A stretch of 21,989 bases of DNA from a virus. The notes beneath the pieces were generated by a model. It was not told the origin of the DNA. It did no database searches and saw nothing but the letters and a program-made list of their open reading frames with translations. The translations under genes and the position numbers were made by a program. Position 1 is the first letter of the stretch. Every line of letters begins with the position of its first letter. Positions 1-6,441 of the stretch are shown one piece after another. The stretch spans positions 1 to 21,989 of the IMG/VR virus record IMGVR_UViG_3300028925_006272. The stretch is one strand, 5' to 3'.

Positions 1-2
1 AA

Positions 3-242
3 ATCACTGGATACTGGCGTATTCGAGGCGAAATCACTGACGCCGCCGACTACGTGAAAAAACCCCGGAGCCGAGGTACGAGGCGACTTCCTTCTTTGTT
101 CGGAGATCGTACTCAGGATTCAACTTACTTGCATCGGCCTACCATGACCATTTTAGACCCCCCTACCCCCGATCCCTTCGAGTCTGACCCGGAGGTATGG
201 GTCCATATTTTCTCTCCACAAAATCTGAGTCTAAAAAGGTGA
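3..242 (+). CDS. C-terminal end of an unknown protein (5' truncated by window edge)
   Basis: The reading frame is open from the first bases of the window to a TGA at 240-242, five bases before the next gene's ATG. About 79 residues are visible, and the frame has no upstream stop, so this is most simply the tail of a longer gene. The start of the visible part (GYWRIRGEITDAADY) reads like the end of a folded domain. The rest is Arg-rich (KKPRSRGTRR), then Pro/Asp-rich (ILDPPTPDPFESDPEVW), as in a flexible C-terminal tail. A GTG at 54 and an ATG at 144 lie in frame, but neither has a convincing ribosome binding site, which supports truncation. I do not recognise the family. It could also be a short spurious frame, so confidence is moderate. 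Confidence 0.45.
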   Translation: MTGYWRIRGEITDAADYVKKPRSRGTRRLPSLFGDRTQDSTYLHRPTMTILDPPTPDPFESDPEVWVHIFSPQNLSLKR

Positions 243-246
243 TGTC

Positions 247-681
247 ATGGTGTTGATTCGTTCTGCGACTGTTGCTGATGTTTCGTACATAGTGTCTTTG
301 CATAAGAGGTTGGGTGAGTATTTGGGCTTGGTCCCAATGGGGACGTATGAGAGTCGTTTGCATCATTTGAAGATAGCGGAGGAGAATGGTGATCCGATTG
401 GTTTTGGTTATGCGGGTGAGCGTTCAGGGATATTGACGTTGCACCAGGTGGGTGTTCAGGACGATGCGCGTCGTTTGTCTGTGGGTAGTGCGTTGGTGGA
501 TTCGTTTATAGGTGGATCTGTCGCTTCTTTGGCTCGTTGTCGTGTTCGTGACACGATTCCTGACCGGGATTTTTGGCCGGCTATTGGTTTTGTGGAGTCG
601 AATCGTGTTGAGGCCGGGAAAAAGCGTGGTAAGGAGCTGATTGTGTATCGTCGAGATTTGCAGCCGACATTGTTTGAATAA
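247..681 (+). CDS. GNAT-family N-acetyltransferase
   Basis: This 144-residue protein has the length and motif order of a minimal GNAT domain, which transfers an acetyl group from acetyl-CoA to an amine. The N-terminal strand IRSATVADV (4-12) is the usual GNAT beginning. The central strand HQVGVQDDARR (66-76) followed by LSVGSALVDS (77-86) corresponds to motif A, the pyrophosphate-binding loop and helix; the first glycine of the R-x-x-G-x-G/A signature appears to be Ser78. FWPAIGFVES (109-118) is the characteristic motif B-like 'FW..lGF' segment, followed by a basic stretch and a final strand LIVYRRDL. The ATG at 247 has an AGGTGA site just upstream. Its substrate is unknown. Phage GNATs are recurrent but mostly uncharacterised; a role in modifying host or virion proteins is inference. 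It lies upstream of four Cys-rich small genes and reads in the same direction. Confidence 0.75.
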   Translation: MVLIRSATVADVSYIVSLHKRLGEYLGLVPMGTYESRLHHLKIAEENGDPIGFGYAGERSGILTLHQVGVQDDARRLSVGSALVDSFIGGSVASLARCRVRDTIPDRDFWPAIGFVESNRVEAGKKRGKELIVYRRDLQPTLFE

Positions 682-690
682 GGAGTCGAA

Positions 691-894
691 ATGATTGTGC
701 GATCGGCAAAAGGTGATGCCAAAAGGTTGTCTAGGAGCGATGTAATCGTAGAACCCACGTCTCATCTGGTGTGTTGCCCTAAATGTTCGGGTGTTTTGGT
801 TGGTGGTGGAGATATTCGTTTAGAGGACCTGCTTTGGTGTGTTCACTGTGGCTGGCGTCCTCTTGCTCGGGTCTCATTATCCGAGCCTGTATGA
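691..894 (+). CDS. Small zinc-ribbon protein (67 aa)
   Basis: A 67-residue protein with a strong AAGGAG ribosome binding site ahead of ATG 691, nine bases after the acetyltransferase gene. It carries two CxxC knuckles: C29-P-K-C32 and C50-V-H-C53, the second followed by Gly-Trp. An 18-residue spacer separates them and includes a Gly-rich turn (VLVGGGDI). This is the classic layout of a rubredoxin-like zinc ribbon with one zinc ion held by four cysteines. The first 20 residues are basic (KGDAKRLSR) and may contact nucleic acid or a partner protein. No catalytic motif is visible. Many phage zinc ribbons act as nucleic-acid or protein adaptors, but a specific role cannot be assigned. Confidence 0.7.
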   Translation: MIVRSAKGDAKRLSRSDVIVEPTSHLVCCPKCSGVLVGGGDIRLEDLLWCVHCGWRPLARVSLSEPV

Positions 895-927
895 TGTGTT
901 CTTACTTGTTAGCCCTGGAGGTTATAA

Positions 928-1059
928 ATGTCGTTAAATTCGGATCGTCCTAATCGTTGTTCCTGTCCTGAGTGTCCTTGTAAGTTCAATGTGAAGGGCC
1001 AGGACGGTTCTCTTGTTTGTAAGTGGTGTTCTGGCGGGGATCATCGTTCAGATGACTAG
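928..1059 (+). CDS. Tiny Cys-rich, probable zinc-binding protein (43 aa)
   Basis: This gene encodes only 43 residues but has an excellent GGAGG ribosome binding site at 917-921, ahead of the ATG at 928. The protein contains a compact C11-x-C13-x2-C16-x-C18 cluster, then C31-K-W-C34, then a Ser-Gly-Gly-Asp-His ending with H39. Six cysteines and a histidine in 43 residues are best explained by metal binding. The CxxC-x-G-x-DH ending recurs in small phage proteins I have seen, though I cannot name a family. Its stop overlaps the start of the next gene by eight bases, suggesting translational coupling. Function is unknown. Confidence 0.65.
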   Translation: MSLNSDRPNRCSCPECPCKFNVKGQDGSLVCKWCSGGDHRSDD

Positions 1060-1288
1060 TCCAGGTGTACCAAGTGGCGGTGATTGGGAATATGGCTGCA
1101 TGGCGTTGCTTGGCGAGCTTACTCCTGACGTTGAGCCGGTCGTTTGTGGCGACGAAGTCGGTGCTTTTCATGGAATAACGATGGGTAAATCGCTTTCGTT
1201 CCGTATAGGTATCATGCTTTGCAAGCCTCACGCCGACGAGATCATGGCTGCCCAACTAATCGACTCGACAAAGCCATCTGGAGTGTGA
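1052..1288 (+). CDS. Small hypothetical protein with Cys/His pattern (78 aa)
   Basis: I chose the ATG at 1052, which overlaps the previous gene's stop by eight bases and follows a GGCGGGGA stretch at 1033-1040. A longer form from TTG 1013 would overlap the previous gene by 47 bases. The protein has C16, C32 and a C57-K-P-H60 pair followed by Ala-Asp-Glu-Ile, a helix start typical of small zinc-binding phage proteins in which the last Cys/His pair sits at the head of the C-terminal helix. Charged turns alternate with short strands. No enzyme motif is seen. It may form part of the same functional set as its Cys-rich neighbours, but that is inferred only from adjacency and composition. Confidence 0.6.
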   Translation: MTSPGVPSGGDWEYGCMALLGELTPDVEPVVCGDEVGAFHGITMGKSLSFRIGIMLCKPHADEIMAAQLIDSTKPSGV

Positions 1289-1291
1289 AAA

Positions 1292-1543
1292 TTGGTACTC
1301 AAACCCCTTCAATTTGACGGAGAACGGTTACATCCACCTGGAGCAGACGCTAGATGGGTGCAATGCGACAACTGCGACGACAAGTGGTGTTCCGTTCACT
1401 GGTTACACGCCTTTGAATGCCCTTGTCCTGGTTTAGAAAACCAGCAGTACCCCGAAGATGGTTCTAAGGGATACAACCCGTATGACGAGATTGGACCGAT
1501 TGACCGGCCCGAAGATCAGCCGGTTCGAGATAGTACGTGGTAA
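1292..1543 (+). CDS. Small Cys/His-rich zinc-finger-like protein (83 aa)
   Basis: Translation probably starts at TTG 1292, with a GGAG at 1280-1283 upstream and only three bases after the previous stop. The core holds C25-D-N-C28, C33-S-V-H36, H39 and C43-P-C45, spaced as in a treble-clef or cross-brace zinc finger: a CxxC knuckle, then CxxH, then CxC. The sequence around it (KWCSVHWLHAFECPCPG) is strikingly Trp- and His-rich. The last 35 residues are acidic and Pro-rich and look disordered (YNPYDEIGPIDRPEDQP). This is the last gene of the Cys-rich cluster and is followed directly by a terminator-like hairpin. Function is unknown; nucleic-acid or protein binding is the reasonable guess. Confidence 0.65.
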   Translation: MVLKPLQFDGERLHPPGADARWVQCDNCDDKWCSVHWLHAFECPCPGLENQQYPEDGSKGYNPYDEIGPIDRPEDQPVRDSTW

Positions 1544-1552
1544 TCTGACGAC

Positions 1553-1587
1553 GTAGCGGGTTAGAGTCCCGTACCCGCTACTATTTT
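1553..1587 (+). terminator. Terminator-like hairpin after the Cys-rich cluster
   Basis: An 8-bp perfect inverted repeat, GTAGCGGG at 1553-1560 and CCCGCTAC at 1574-1581, encloses a 13-base loop and is followed at once by TATTTT (1582-1587). It lies in the short gap between the accessory genes and the packaging genes. The loop is longer and the T tract weaker than in the best intrinsic terminators, so it may be leaky. Confidence 0.5.
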
Positions 1588-1589
1588 GC

Positions 1590-1636
1590 GCCGACGTCTT
1601 GTGTGCAACCTCCAGGCTTCCGTATGGGGCGTCGGC
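1590..1636 (+). repeat. Inverted repeat in the leader of the packaging module
   Basis: GCCGACG at 1590-1596 pairs perfectly with CGTCGGC at 1630-1636. The pairing can be extended inward by four pairs (1597-1600 with 1626-1629) if G-U pairs are allowed. The loop of about 25 bases contains a CCTCC (1608-1612), complementary to a Shine-Dalgarno sequence. The structure ends about 20 bases before ATG 1656. It could be an mRNA leader structure or a protein-binding site. No clear sigma-70 promoter is seen beside it. Confidence 0.35.
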
Positions 1637-1655
1637 CACCATTTGAAAGGCCATC

Positions 1656-1838
1656 ATGGCAAAAAAATCCGAACTAGAAGCAGAGATCGTGGATCTCAAA
1701 GCGAAGATCGAACAGTTAACGCATGGCGACTGGAACAACTGTAGTGGCCCTACCTGCACTACGATCCGTGAGACTCAGGGCTCGCATACGGAAGTAATTA
1801 CAGTCGACGATTTGCTAGCCGCTGCTGCGAACAAGTAG
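1656..1838 (+). CDS. Small coiled-coil protein upstream of the large terminase (60 aa)
   Basis: A 60-residue protein starting at ATG 1656 behind GAAAGG (1646-1651). Residues 3-22 (KKSELEAEIVDLKAKIEQL) have regular hydrophobic heptad spacing and form a predicted coiled coil. A short C-x4-C loop follows (C29 and C34), then a strand HTEVITVDDLL and an Ala-rich end. It sits immediately before the large terminase gene, nine bases from its ATG, where a small terminase subunit is often encoded. At 60 residues it lacks the usual DNA-binding helix-turn-helix and is much shorter than typical small terminases, so I leave it as hypothetical. It may form small oligomers through the coiled coil. Confidence 0.65.
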   Translation: MAKKSELEAEIVDLKAKIEQLTHGDWNNCSGPTCTTIRETQGSHTEVITVDDLLAAAANK

Positions 1839-1847
1839 TCTTCCTAA

Positions 1848-3407
1848 ATGACTACCGAAGCCCAATTCACTAAAAAAGAGATCGAACGAGAACTGGCTGC
1901 TCGTTCATTTAAGGACTTCGTAAGCAGACAAATCGATCGAGATGACGGACAACTACCGTCATCGATCGTCAAGATAACCGAGCCGCCCGACGCATTTGGG
2001 TCGGGCGGAGGCGTCATCGACTTCGAGATGTGGCCGAATCTCGCTGAAATGATCGATTTGCTAGGCCAACACCGCCTTCTCAACGTAATGAAGGCTCGCC
2101 AGGTCGGTCTTTCCTGGCTTATCGCTGCATACGCTCTCTGGTTTGCCATGTACCACGAGGGAGCCGTAGTGCTGATTTTCTCGCAAGGACAAGGTGAAGC
2201 GACTGCTTTACTCGGGAAAATCCATAAAATTTGGGACAATTTGCCGGAATGGCTTCAAGAATCGATCGGACTCGACAACTCGACTACGATCGAATTCCCA
2301 GGTATGAAGGCGAAGATAAGCGCCCTGCCCTCAACCGAAAAGGCTGGACGATCGGAAACCGCTGCACTGGTCATTCAGGACGAGGCTGACTTCCATGAAA
2401 ACATCGATGCCAACTTCGCAGCTGTAAAGCCGACCATCGATAGTGGAGATGGTCAGCTAATCCAAATATCAACCGTCAACAAAAAGAAAATGTTGTCGTT
2501 GTTCAAAGAGACTTTCCGAAATGCTCGCAAGGTTTGGGAGATCGGCGACGAAAACGCCATGCGTCGCAAGACTAATGGCTTTGTTGCTACGTTTTACTCT
2601 TGGAAAGTTCGACCATCTCGAGACCAGGACTGGTACGACCAAGTCAAATCCGAAGCACCTGACACAGCGGAAATGTCTGCCGACCTTTATATGGAGCAGG
2701 AATACCCGAATTCCGTGGAAGAAGCACTTTCACCATCCAGGGTCATGGCAGCATTTGATCCCGATATTCTTCGATCAATGCTCGATTCTTCTCGAGAACC
2801 TATTGAAACTGACGAGAACGGTGCTATCAGGATCTTCCAGCTTCCAGAAGTCGGCCATACCTACACAGCTGGATCAGATACCGCTCATGGTACTGGTGGC
2901 GACAGGGCTGTTACTGCTGTTGTTGATATACAGACCGGCGTTGTCGTAGCTGATGTTGTGGGAAATTTACTATCTCCAGAAGAATTTGCAAGAATGTCGG
3001 TAAACTTACTCAAGCGTTATTGGGACCCTGTTTGGGGTATAGAAGATAACGATTGGGGCATATTGACGATTCGTAAAGCCGAAGAACTTGGATACACGAA
3101 CCTTTCAGAGCGTCAGACGCCTAGTGGGCAAGACTCAGGAATCCACGGGTGGCATACTGACGAACGCACTCGGAATCTCCTGTACGGTGAATTGATCGAA
3201 GCAGTCAAGCAACACCTCGTTATATTATTTTCTAAGGATGGAATCGGAGATTTCATGTCTGTAATCCGTAATCCTGATAAAAACGGTCGAATCGAAGCCA
3301 TCGAAGGTGGCAACGACGACTATCCGATCGCAGTAGGCATTGCATGGCAACTCCGTAAAGACGCATCGGCATACTCAGAAGTCACAGAGGTTCACAAACT
3401 TGGCTAA
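1848..3407 (+). CDS. terL: Terminase large subunit (DNA packaging ATPase/nuclease)
   Basis: The 519-residue protein has both domains of a phage large terminase, the motor that pumps DNA into the procapsid and cuts it. In the ATPase half, KARQVGLSW (82-90) is the Walker A-like loop, LVIQDEAD (174-181) is Walker B with the catalytic Asp-Glu pair, and IQISTVN (205-211) is the coupling motif. In the RNase H-like nuclease half, Asp344 in GSDTAHG, the acidic GIEDND segment (397-402), and the Asp pair 490-491 in GGNDDYPIAVG are in the right order to bind the metal ions. Length is normal for the family. The ATG at 1848 has no convincing ribosome binding site and may depend on translation of the 60-residue gene that stops nine bases before it. 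The last eight bases overlap the portal gene. Confidence 0.95.
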   Translation: MTTEAQFTKKEIERELAARSFKDFVSRQIDRDDGQLPSSIVKITEPPDAFGSGGGVIDFEMWPNLAEMIDLLGQHRLLNVMKARQVGLSWLIAAYALWFAMYHEGAVVLIFSQGQGEATALLGKIHKIWDNLPEWLQESIGLDNSTTIEFPGMKAKISALPSTEKAGRSETAALVIQDEADFHENIDANFAAVKPTIDSGDGQLIQISTVNKKKMLSLFKETFRNARKVWEIGDENAMRRKTNGFVATFYSWKVRPSRDQDWYDQVKSEAPDTAEMSADLYMEQEYPNSVEEALSPSRVMAAFDPDILRSMLDSSREPIETDENGAIRIFQLPEVGHTYTAGSDTAHGTGGDRAVTAVVDIQTGVVVADVVGNLLSPEEFARMSVNLLKRYWDPVWGIEDNDWGILTIRKAEELGYTNLSERQTPSGQDSGIHGWHTDERTRNLLYGELIEAVKQHLVILFSKDGIGDFMSVIRNPDKNGRIEAIEGGNDDYPIAVGIAWQLRKDASAYSEVTEVHKLG

Positions 3408-5421
3408 AAAAACTGGCTACACAGCAAAACCTAAGACAAAAGCAAAGTCGAATAAAGACAAAGCAGCCCAAACTCGCGCCGAGGAAGCCGGCGAAGATGC
3501 TGAAAAGCACGTAGAACCAGGTCTCTGGGATAAGCCCGAAGACATCATGCTCGCCATCAAGGCCAAGCAATCTGAAATGGAAGCACTCCGGACTAGGATG
3601 GACGAGGATTTTGACGTATATCGTCAAGAAGAATATGACGCAAAGGCTGGATACGAGTCCTACACGTCAACAGCCCCCAAGAACTATTTCGATAAGATCC
3701 TTCACGGGATCAACCAGGCGAATCTAACGATCAATATCAAGACGAAAGAAGACTCTGATCGATCCGAAAGAGATTCCGCAAACTCGGCTGAATTGTACTT
3801 AATTGGAGCCCTCAACGACATAGATCGCGTAAATCGCAAGAGGAGAGTAAAAGCCCTACGACGCGCCCTCGGGTTTATGGCTTGCTTACGTGGGTGGGTC
3901 GCACTCCGCTGCTTGGTTTACGTTCCAAAAGGCGAGAAACAAACAATTTTCGAGGTTTCTGTTTGGGACATGATGCACGTTACCTGGGAAGACGGCCCAA
4001 AAGGTCCTCTCTGGGTTGCGTATCAGCGAAAAGCTACTAGGGCGCAGATCCATGCTGAATACGGCGTCGTGATCGGTAAAGCTGATGCAATGATTACCGA
4101 CTTCTGGAGTGAAGAAAAGAACTGTGTAATTCTCGATTCAGGCGAGTTCTTGAAAGATCCTGTCGACCACGGAATCGGTCACGTACCTGCATGGATCGGT
4201 AACGTCGGCGATATGCCTGACATTCAGACCAAAGACTTCGACGGTGCTGGATCGCAATCGATCAATACGCTCGAATTTCAAGGTGAGTCCGTATGGACAA
4301 CTCCAAAGGGAATCATCGAGCCTCGTAATAGGTATATCTCTCAGCTAATGGATACCGCTAAACGGGCTGTTGCTGGATCACTCGTTCACAAATCAAAGAA
4401 CGGCAAGAAGAAAATCAAGGGCGACCCGTATGCCTCATTCATTGAGATCCCGATCTCTGAAGATGAAGAAATAACGCCACTGGTATTGCCGTCTGCTCCA
4501 CCTGAAACGGCTGCAATCCTGTCCGTATTCGACCATGACTGGCAATCTTCTACTCTCCCGTACCCTCTTTCCTATGGTGGTACACAAGCTGCTGAGTCTG
4601 GTCGGGCGCTTGCAATAAGGATCGATAACACCAGGTCAGCATATTCCCCACGAACTTCCCTAGTTCAAGAGGCATATCAGTGGTTATGTGAAGAACTTCT
4701 TTCACAATTCGCTAATCCGGCTCGTAAAACCAAGAAAGTTCAGCTCCACGGAAGCGATCCAAAAACCGAGGAATACTTCGTCAACGAATGGAAGCCGTCA
4801 GATTTAAAACGGGACTGGATTGTCGAGGTCAAAGTAGAACCCCGACTACCTCGTGACCAGGAAACCGAAATCAATATGGCCCTTGCTGCTTCACGAGGCG
4901 ATCAACAGAATCCGCCGATCCTGTCTATGAGGACTGTTCGCAAGGATATTATTCAAACTCCGAACCCTGATCTGGAAGATGACCGTGTTCTTGTCCAGCA
5001 AGGGAAGTTATTGCCTCCAATCCAAATGCGTTTGCAAGCTGACGCTATGCAACGTGCCGGAGACGAGGAAGGCGCTCAACTCGTACTTGAATATGCACAG
5101 GGATTAGAACTCTCTAATCGTGAAAATATAGCAGCGGCAGAGCAACAGGCTCCGCCGCCTGGACCTGAACAACCACAGGAAACCCCTGCTCCAACCGAGC
5201 AAGAAATGAATATACTAGAGCAAGTATTCCAGGTCCTTGAAGCTATTGGGGCAGAAGAACTTATGGAAGAACTGGCAGGGGCATTATCCGGTCAAGTAGA
5301 GCCTCGTCCTACTCTAATAGATGAAATTATCGAAATATTAGTGCAGAATGGTCAGCAAGAATTAGCTGAACAGTTTGTTGCACAACTACAAGGTGGCGGC
5401 GAAGCACCGCCAGTCCAATAG
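3400..5421 (+). CDS. Portal protein (head-tail connector)
   Basis: This 673-residue protein follows the large terminase directly and has a portal's architecture: the ring at the capsid vertex through which DNA enters and leaves. I chose TTG 3400, giving MAKKTGYTAK, because it has GAGG at 3387-3390 and overlaps the terminase stop by only eight bases; an in-frame ATG at 3340 would need a 68-base overlap. After a Lys-rich, helical first 60 residues come FDVYRQEEYD (71-80) and YTSTAPKNYFDKIL (88-101), typical of the portal N-terminal region. The wing-like part contains WDMMHVTWEDGP (189-200) and a 'YQRKAT...IHAEYG' helix. From about 580 the tail is Pro/Gln/Glu-rich, followed by two acidic amphipathic helices. 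The size and style resemble podovirus-type (P22-like) portals, but I cannot fix the subfamily. Confidence 0.85.
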   Translation: MAKKTGYTAKPKTKAKSNKDKAAQTRAEEAGEDAEKHVEPGLWDKPEDIMLAIKAKQSEMEALRTRMDEDFDVYRQEEYDAKAGYESYTSTAPKNYFDKILHGINQANLTINIKTKEDSDRSERDSANSAELYLIGALNDIDRVNRKRRVKALRRALGFMACLRGWVALRCLVYVPKGEKQTIFEVSVWDMMHVTWEDGPKGPLWVAYQRKATRAQIHAEYGVVIGKADAMITDFWSEEKNCVILDSGEFLKDPVDHGIGHVPAWIGNVGDMPDIQTKDFDGAGSQSINTLEFQGESVWTTPKGIIEPRNRYISQLMDTAKRAVAGSLVHKSKNGKKKIKGDPYASFIEIPISEDEEITPLVLPSAPPETAAILSVFDHDWQSSTLPYPLSYGGTQAAESGRALAIRIDNTRSAYSPRTSLVQEAYQWLCEELLSQFANPARKTKKVQLHGSDPKTEEYFVNEWKPSDLKRDWIVEVKVEPRLPRDQETEINMALAASRGDQQNPPILSMRTVRKDIIQTPNPDLEDDRVLVQQGKLLPPIQMRLQADAMQRAGDEEGAQLVLEYAQGLELSNRENIAAAEQQAPPPGPEQPQETPAPTEQEMNILEQVFQVLEAIGAEELMEELAGALSGQVEPRPTLIDEIIEILVQNGQQELAEQFVAQLQGGGEAPPVQ

Positions 5422-5430
5422 GAACTTATC

Positions 5431-6129
5431 ATGGTACATATCGCCGACCACCCAGCTACTGGGACCCCCCTGTTTGATCCTGGTGCATTACGACGGGGCC
5501 CCAACCCAGATGCTGATACTTCGTTTGCAGATCTTAATCAAGCAGACCCCTCGTTATATGAAAGCATGTATTTGAAGTCGATTGGACTTGATGGAATAGG
5601 TCCACGATCTCGACACGATCAGTGGCGAGCAAATCGTTTCGGCGATGTCCAGGCTCAGTACGCGTTAGACCGAGCAGGGCTTTATGGGTTCGGGGCGAGA
5701 GAGGATGAAGGTCAAACCGTAACCGAAGGTCGAACCTTCCAAGAGTATCTTGATCTCATCAAAGGCGCGAGTAATCAGTACGGTGGTTATAACACGAACA
5801 AGAACATGTCACAGATTTCGGATCTTTCAGATGCGGGGGTGATGGACCTTCGGGAAAAAATTGGTTTCCAGGGCTTCAACGCCAACGACATTATGAATCA
5901 GGCTTTTCGGAACGCGACTACTGCCAGATTTGGTAATCGATACGGTGGCAATATCGCAGATCGGGCTCTTGGCCAGCGAGCCCAATTCGCCACTACGCAA
6001 GAAGGACAGGACGATCAGTCTTTTACAAGGCAGCTTTTAGACCAGTTGAAGCGACAATTCGGAATTGAAATAGCGCCAAGAGCAAATAAGCTTTCGGCTT
6101 TGAGAGGTCTAACCTCGGATATAGCGTAG
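5431..6129 (+). CDS. Hypothetical virion-associated protein (232 aa)
   Basis: A 232-residue soluble protein, ATG 5431 behind TAGGAA, ten bases after the portal stop. The first 45 residues are Pro/Asp/Gly-rich and probably extended. The rest is helical, rich in Arg, Gln, Tyr and Gly. Two stretches look alike: an aromatic plus RANRF...QYALDRAGLYG near residue 65-85, then FQEYLDLIKG near 103-112; and FRNATTARFGNRY...ADRALGQ near 159-182, then FTRQLLDQLKRQFG near 199-212. This suggests an internal duplication. A related pattern occurs in the next gene's product. No membrane segment or enzyme motif is present. Position between portal and giant protein suggests a portal-associated or packaged virion component, which is inference only. 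Confidence 0.65.
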   Translation: MVHIADHPATGTPLFDPGALRRGPNPDADTSFADLNQADPSLYESMYLKSIGLDGIGPRSRHDQWRANRFGDVQAQYALDRAGLYGFGAREDEGQTVTEGRTFQEYLDLIKGASNQYGGYNTNKNMSQISDLSDAGVMDLREKIGFQGFNANDIMNQAFRNATTARFGNRYGGNIADRALGQRAQFATTQEGQDDQSFTRQLLDQLKRQFGIEIAPRANKLSALRGLTSDIA

Positions 6130-6138
6130 GGAGTAATC

Positions 6139-6441
6139 ATGCCAGGTCAAAGTTCATTTCTATCGGCGTTCTACGATGGAACGCCAACTGAACAGTTCTA
6201 CGCCTCGATCCCGCAAACGGGCAACACGGCGATGAAAGAATACTTTCGCGGCCAAAGTAATCGTATTTATGGCGATTACACGGCAGCCTATGGTCGCGGG
6301 TTGCAAAGTGGGCAGGACATTGGGCTGTACCCAGATTACTTGAAGGACTTTCCCTGGCTCCAGAATTTCTATAACCAGTCGCCATCTGCACGCGGAGAAA
6401 CACCAACCAGGTACGCACCACGCGTGCGTTATTCCGGGTAA
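6139..6441 (+). CDS. Hypothetical small virion-associated protein (100 aa)
   Basis: A 100-residue protein from ATG 6139 with GGGAG upstream. It is Tyr-, Gln- and Gly-rich with no transmembrane segment. The middle (YFRGQSNRIYGDYTAAYGRG followed by YPDYLKDFPWLQNFY) resembles the repeat-like blocks of the preceding gene's product: an aromatic-Arg start, a Tyr about ten residues later, then an aromatic-x-x-Leu helix. The C-terminus ends in a basic, extended SARGETPTRYAPRVRY segment that could bind a partner. Its stop codon TAA shares a base with the ATG of the giant gene (TAATG), so the two are probably translationally coupled. I do not recognise the family; a minor head or ejection-complex role is inferred from position. 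Confidence 0.6.
   Translation: MPGQSSFLSAFYDGTPTEQFYASIPQTGNTAMKEYFRGQSNRIYGDYTAAYGRGLQSGQDIGLYPDYLKDFPWLQNFYNQSPSARGETPTRYAPRVRYSG

Noticed and set aside
424-765. Minus-strand open frame of 113 codons over the acetyltransferase gene.
   Set aside because: It is an antisense shadow of a gene with clear GNAT motifs, and it has no ribosome binding site or recognisable domain.
1554-1582. A sequence resembling a tRNA T-arm (GCGGG, loop TTAGAGT, CCCGT) followed by an acceptor-like ACCCGCT; possible tRNA or attP core.
   Set aside because: The only complement of the acceptor-like strand overlaps the T-arm itself, no D or anticodon arms are found upstream, the loop lacks the conserved C, and no integrase gene is in the window. 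A terminator-like hairpin explains it better.
1599-1628. Possible promoter: TTGTGT, an 18-base spacer, then TATGGG.
   Set aside because: Each hexamer matches the sigma-70 consensus at only about half of its positions, and the phage may not use that consensus.
3340-3399. Longer portal start at ATG 3340.
   Set aside because: It would overlap the terminase gene by 68 bases and adds 20 residues with no portal-like character. TTG 3400 has a good ribosome binding site and a normal 8-base overlap.
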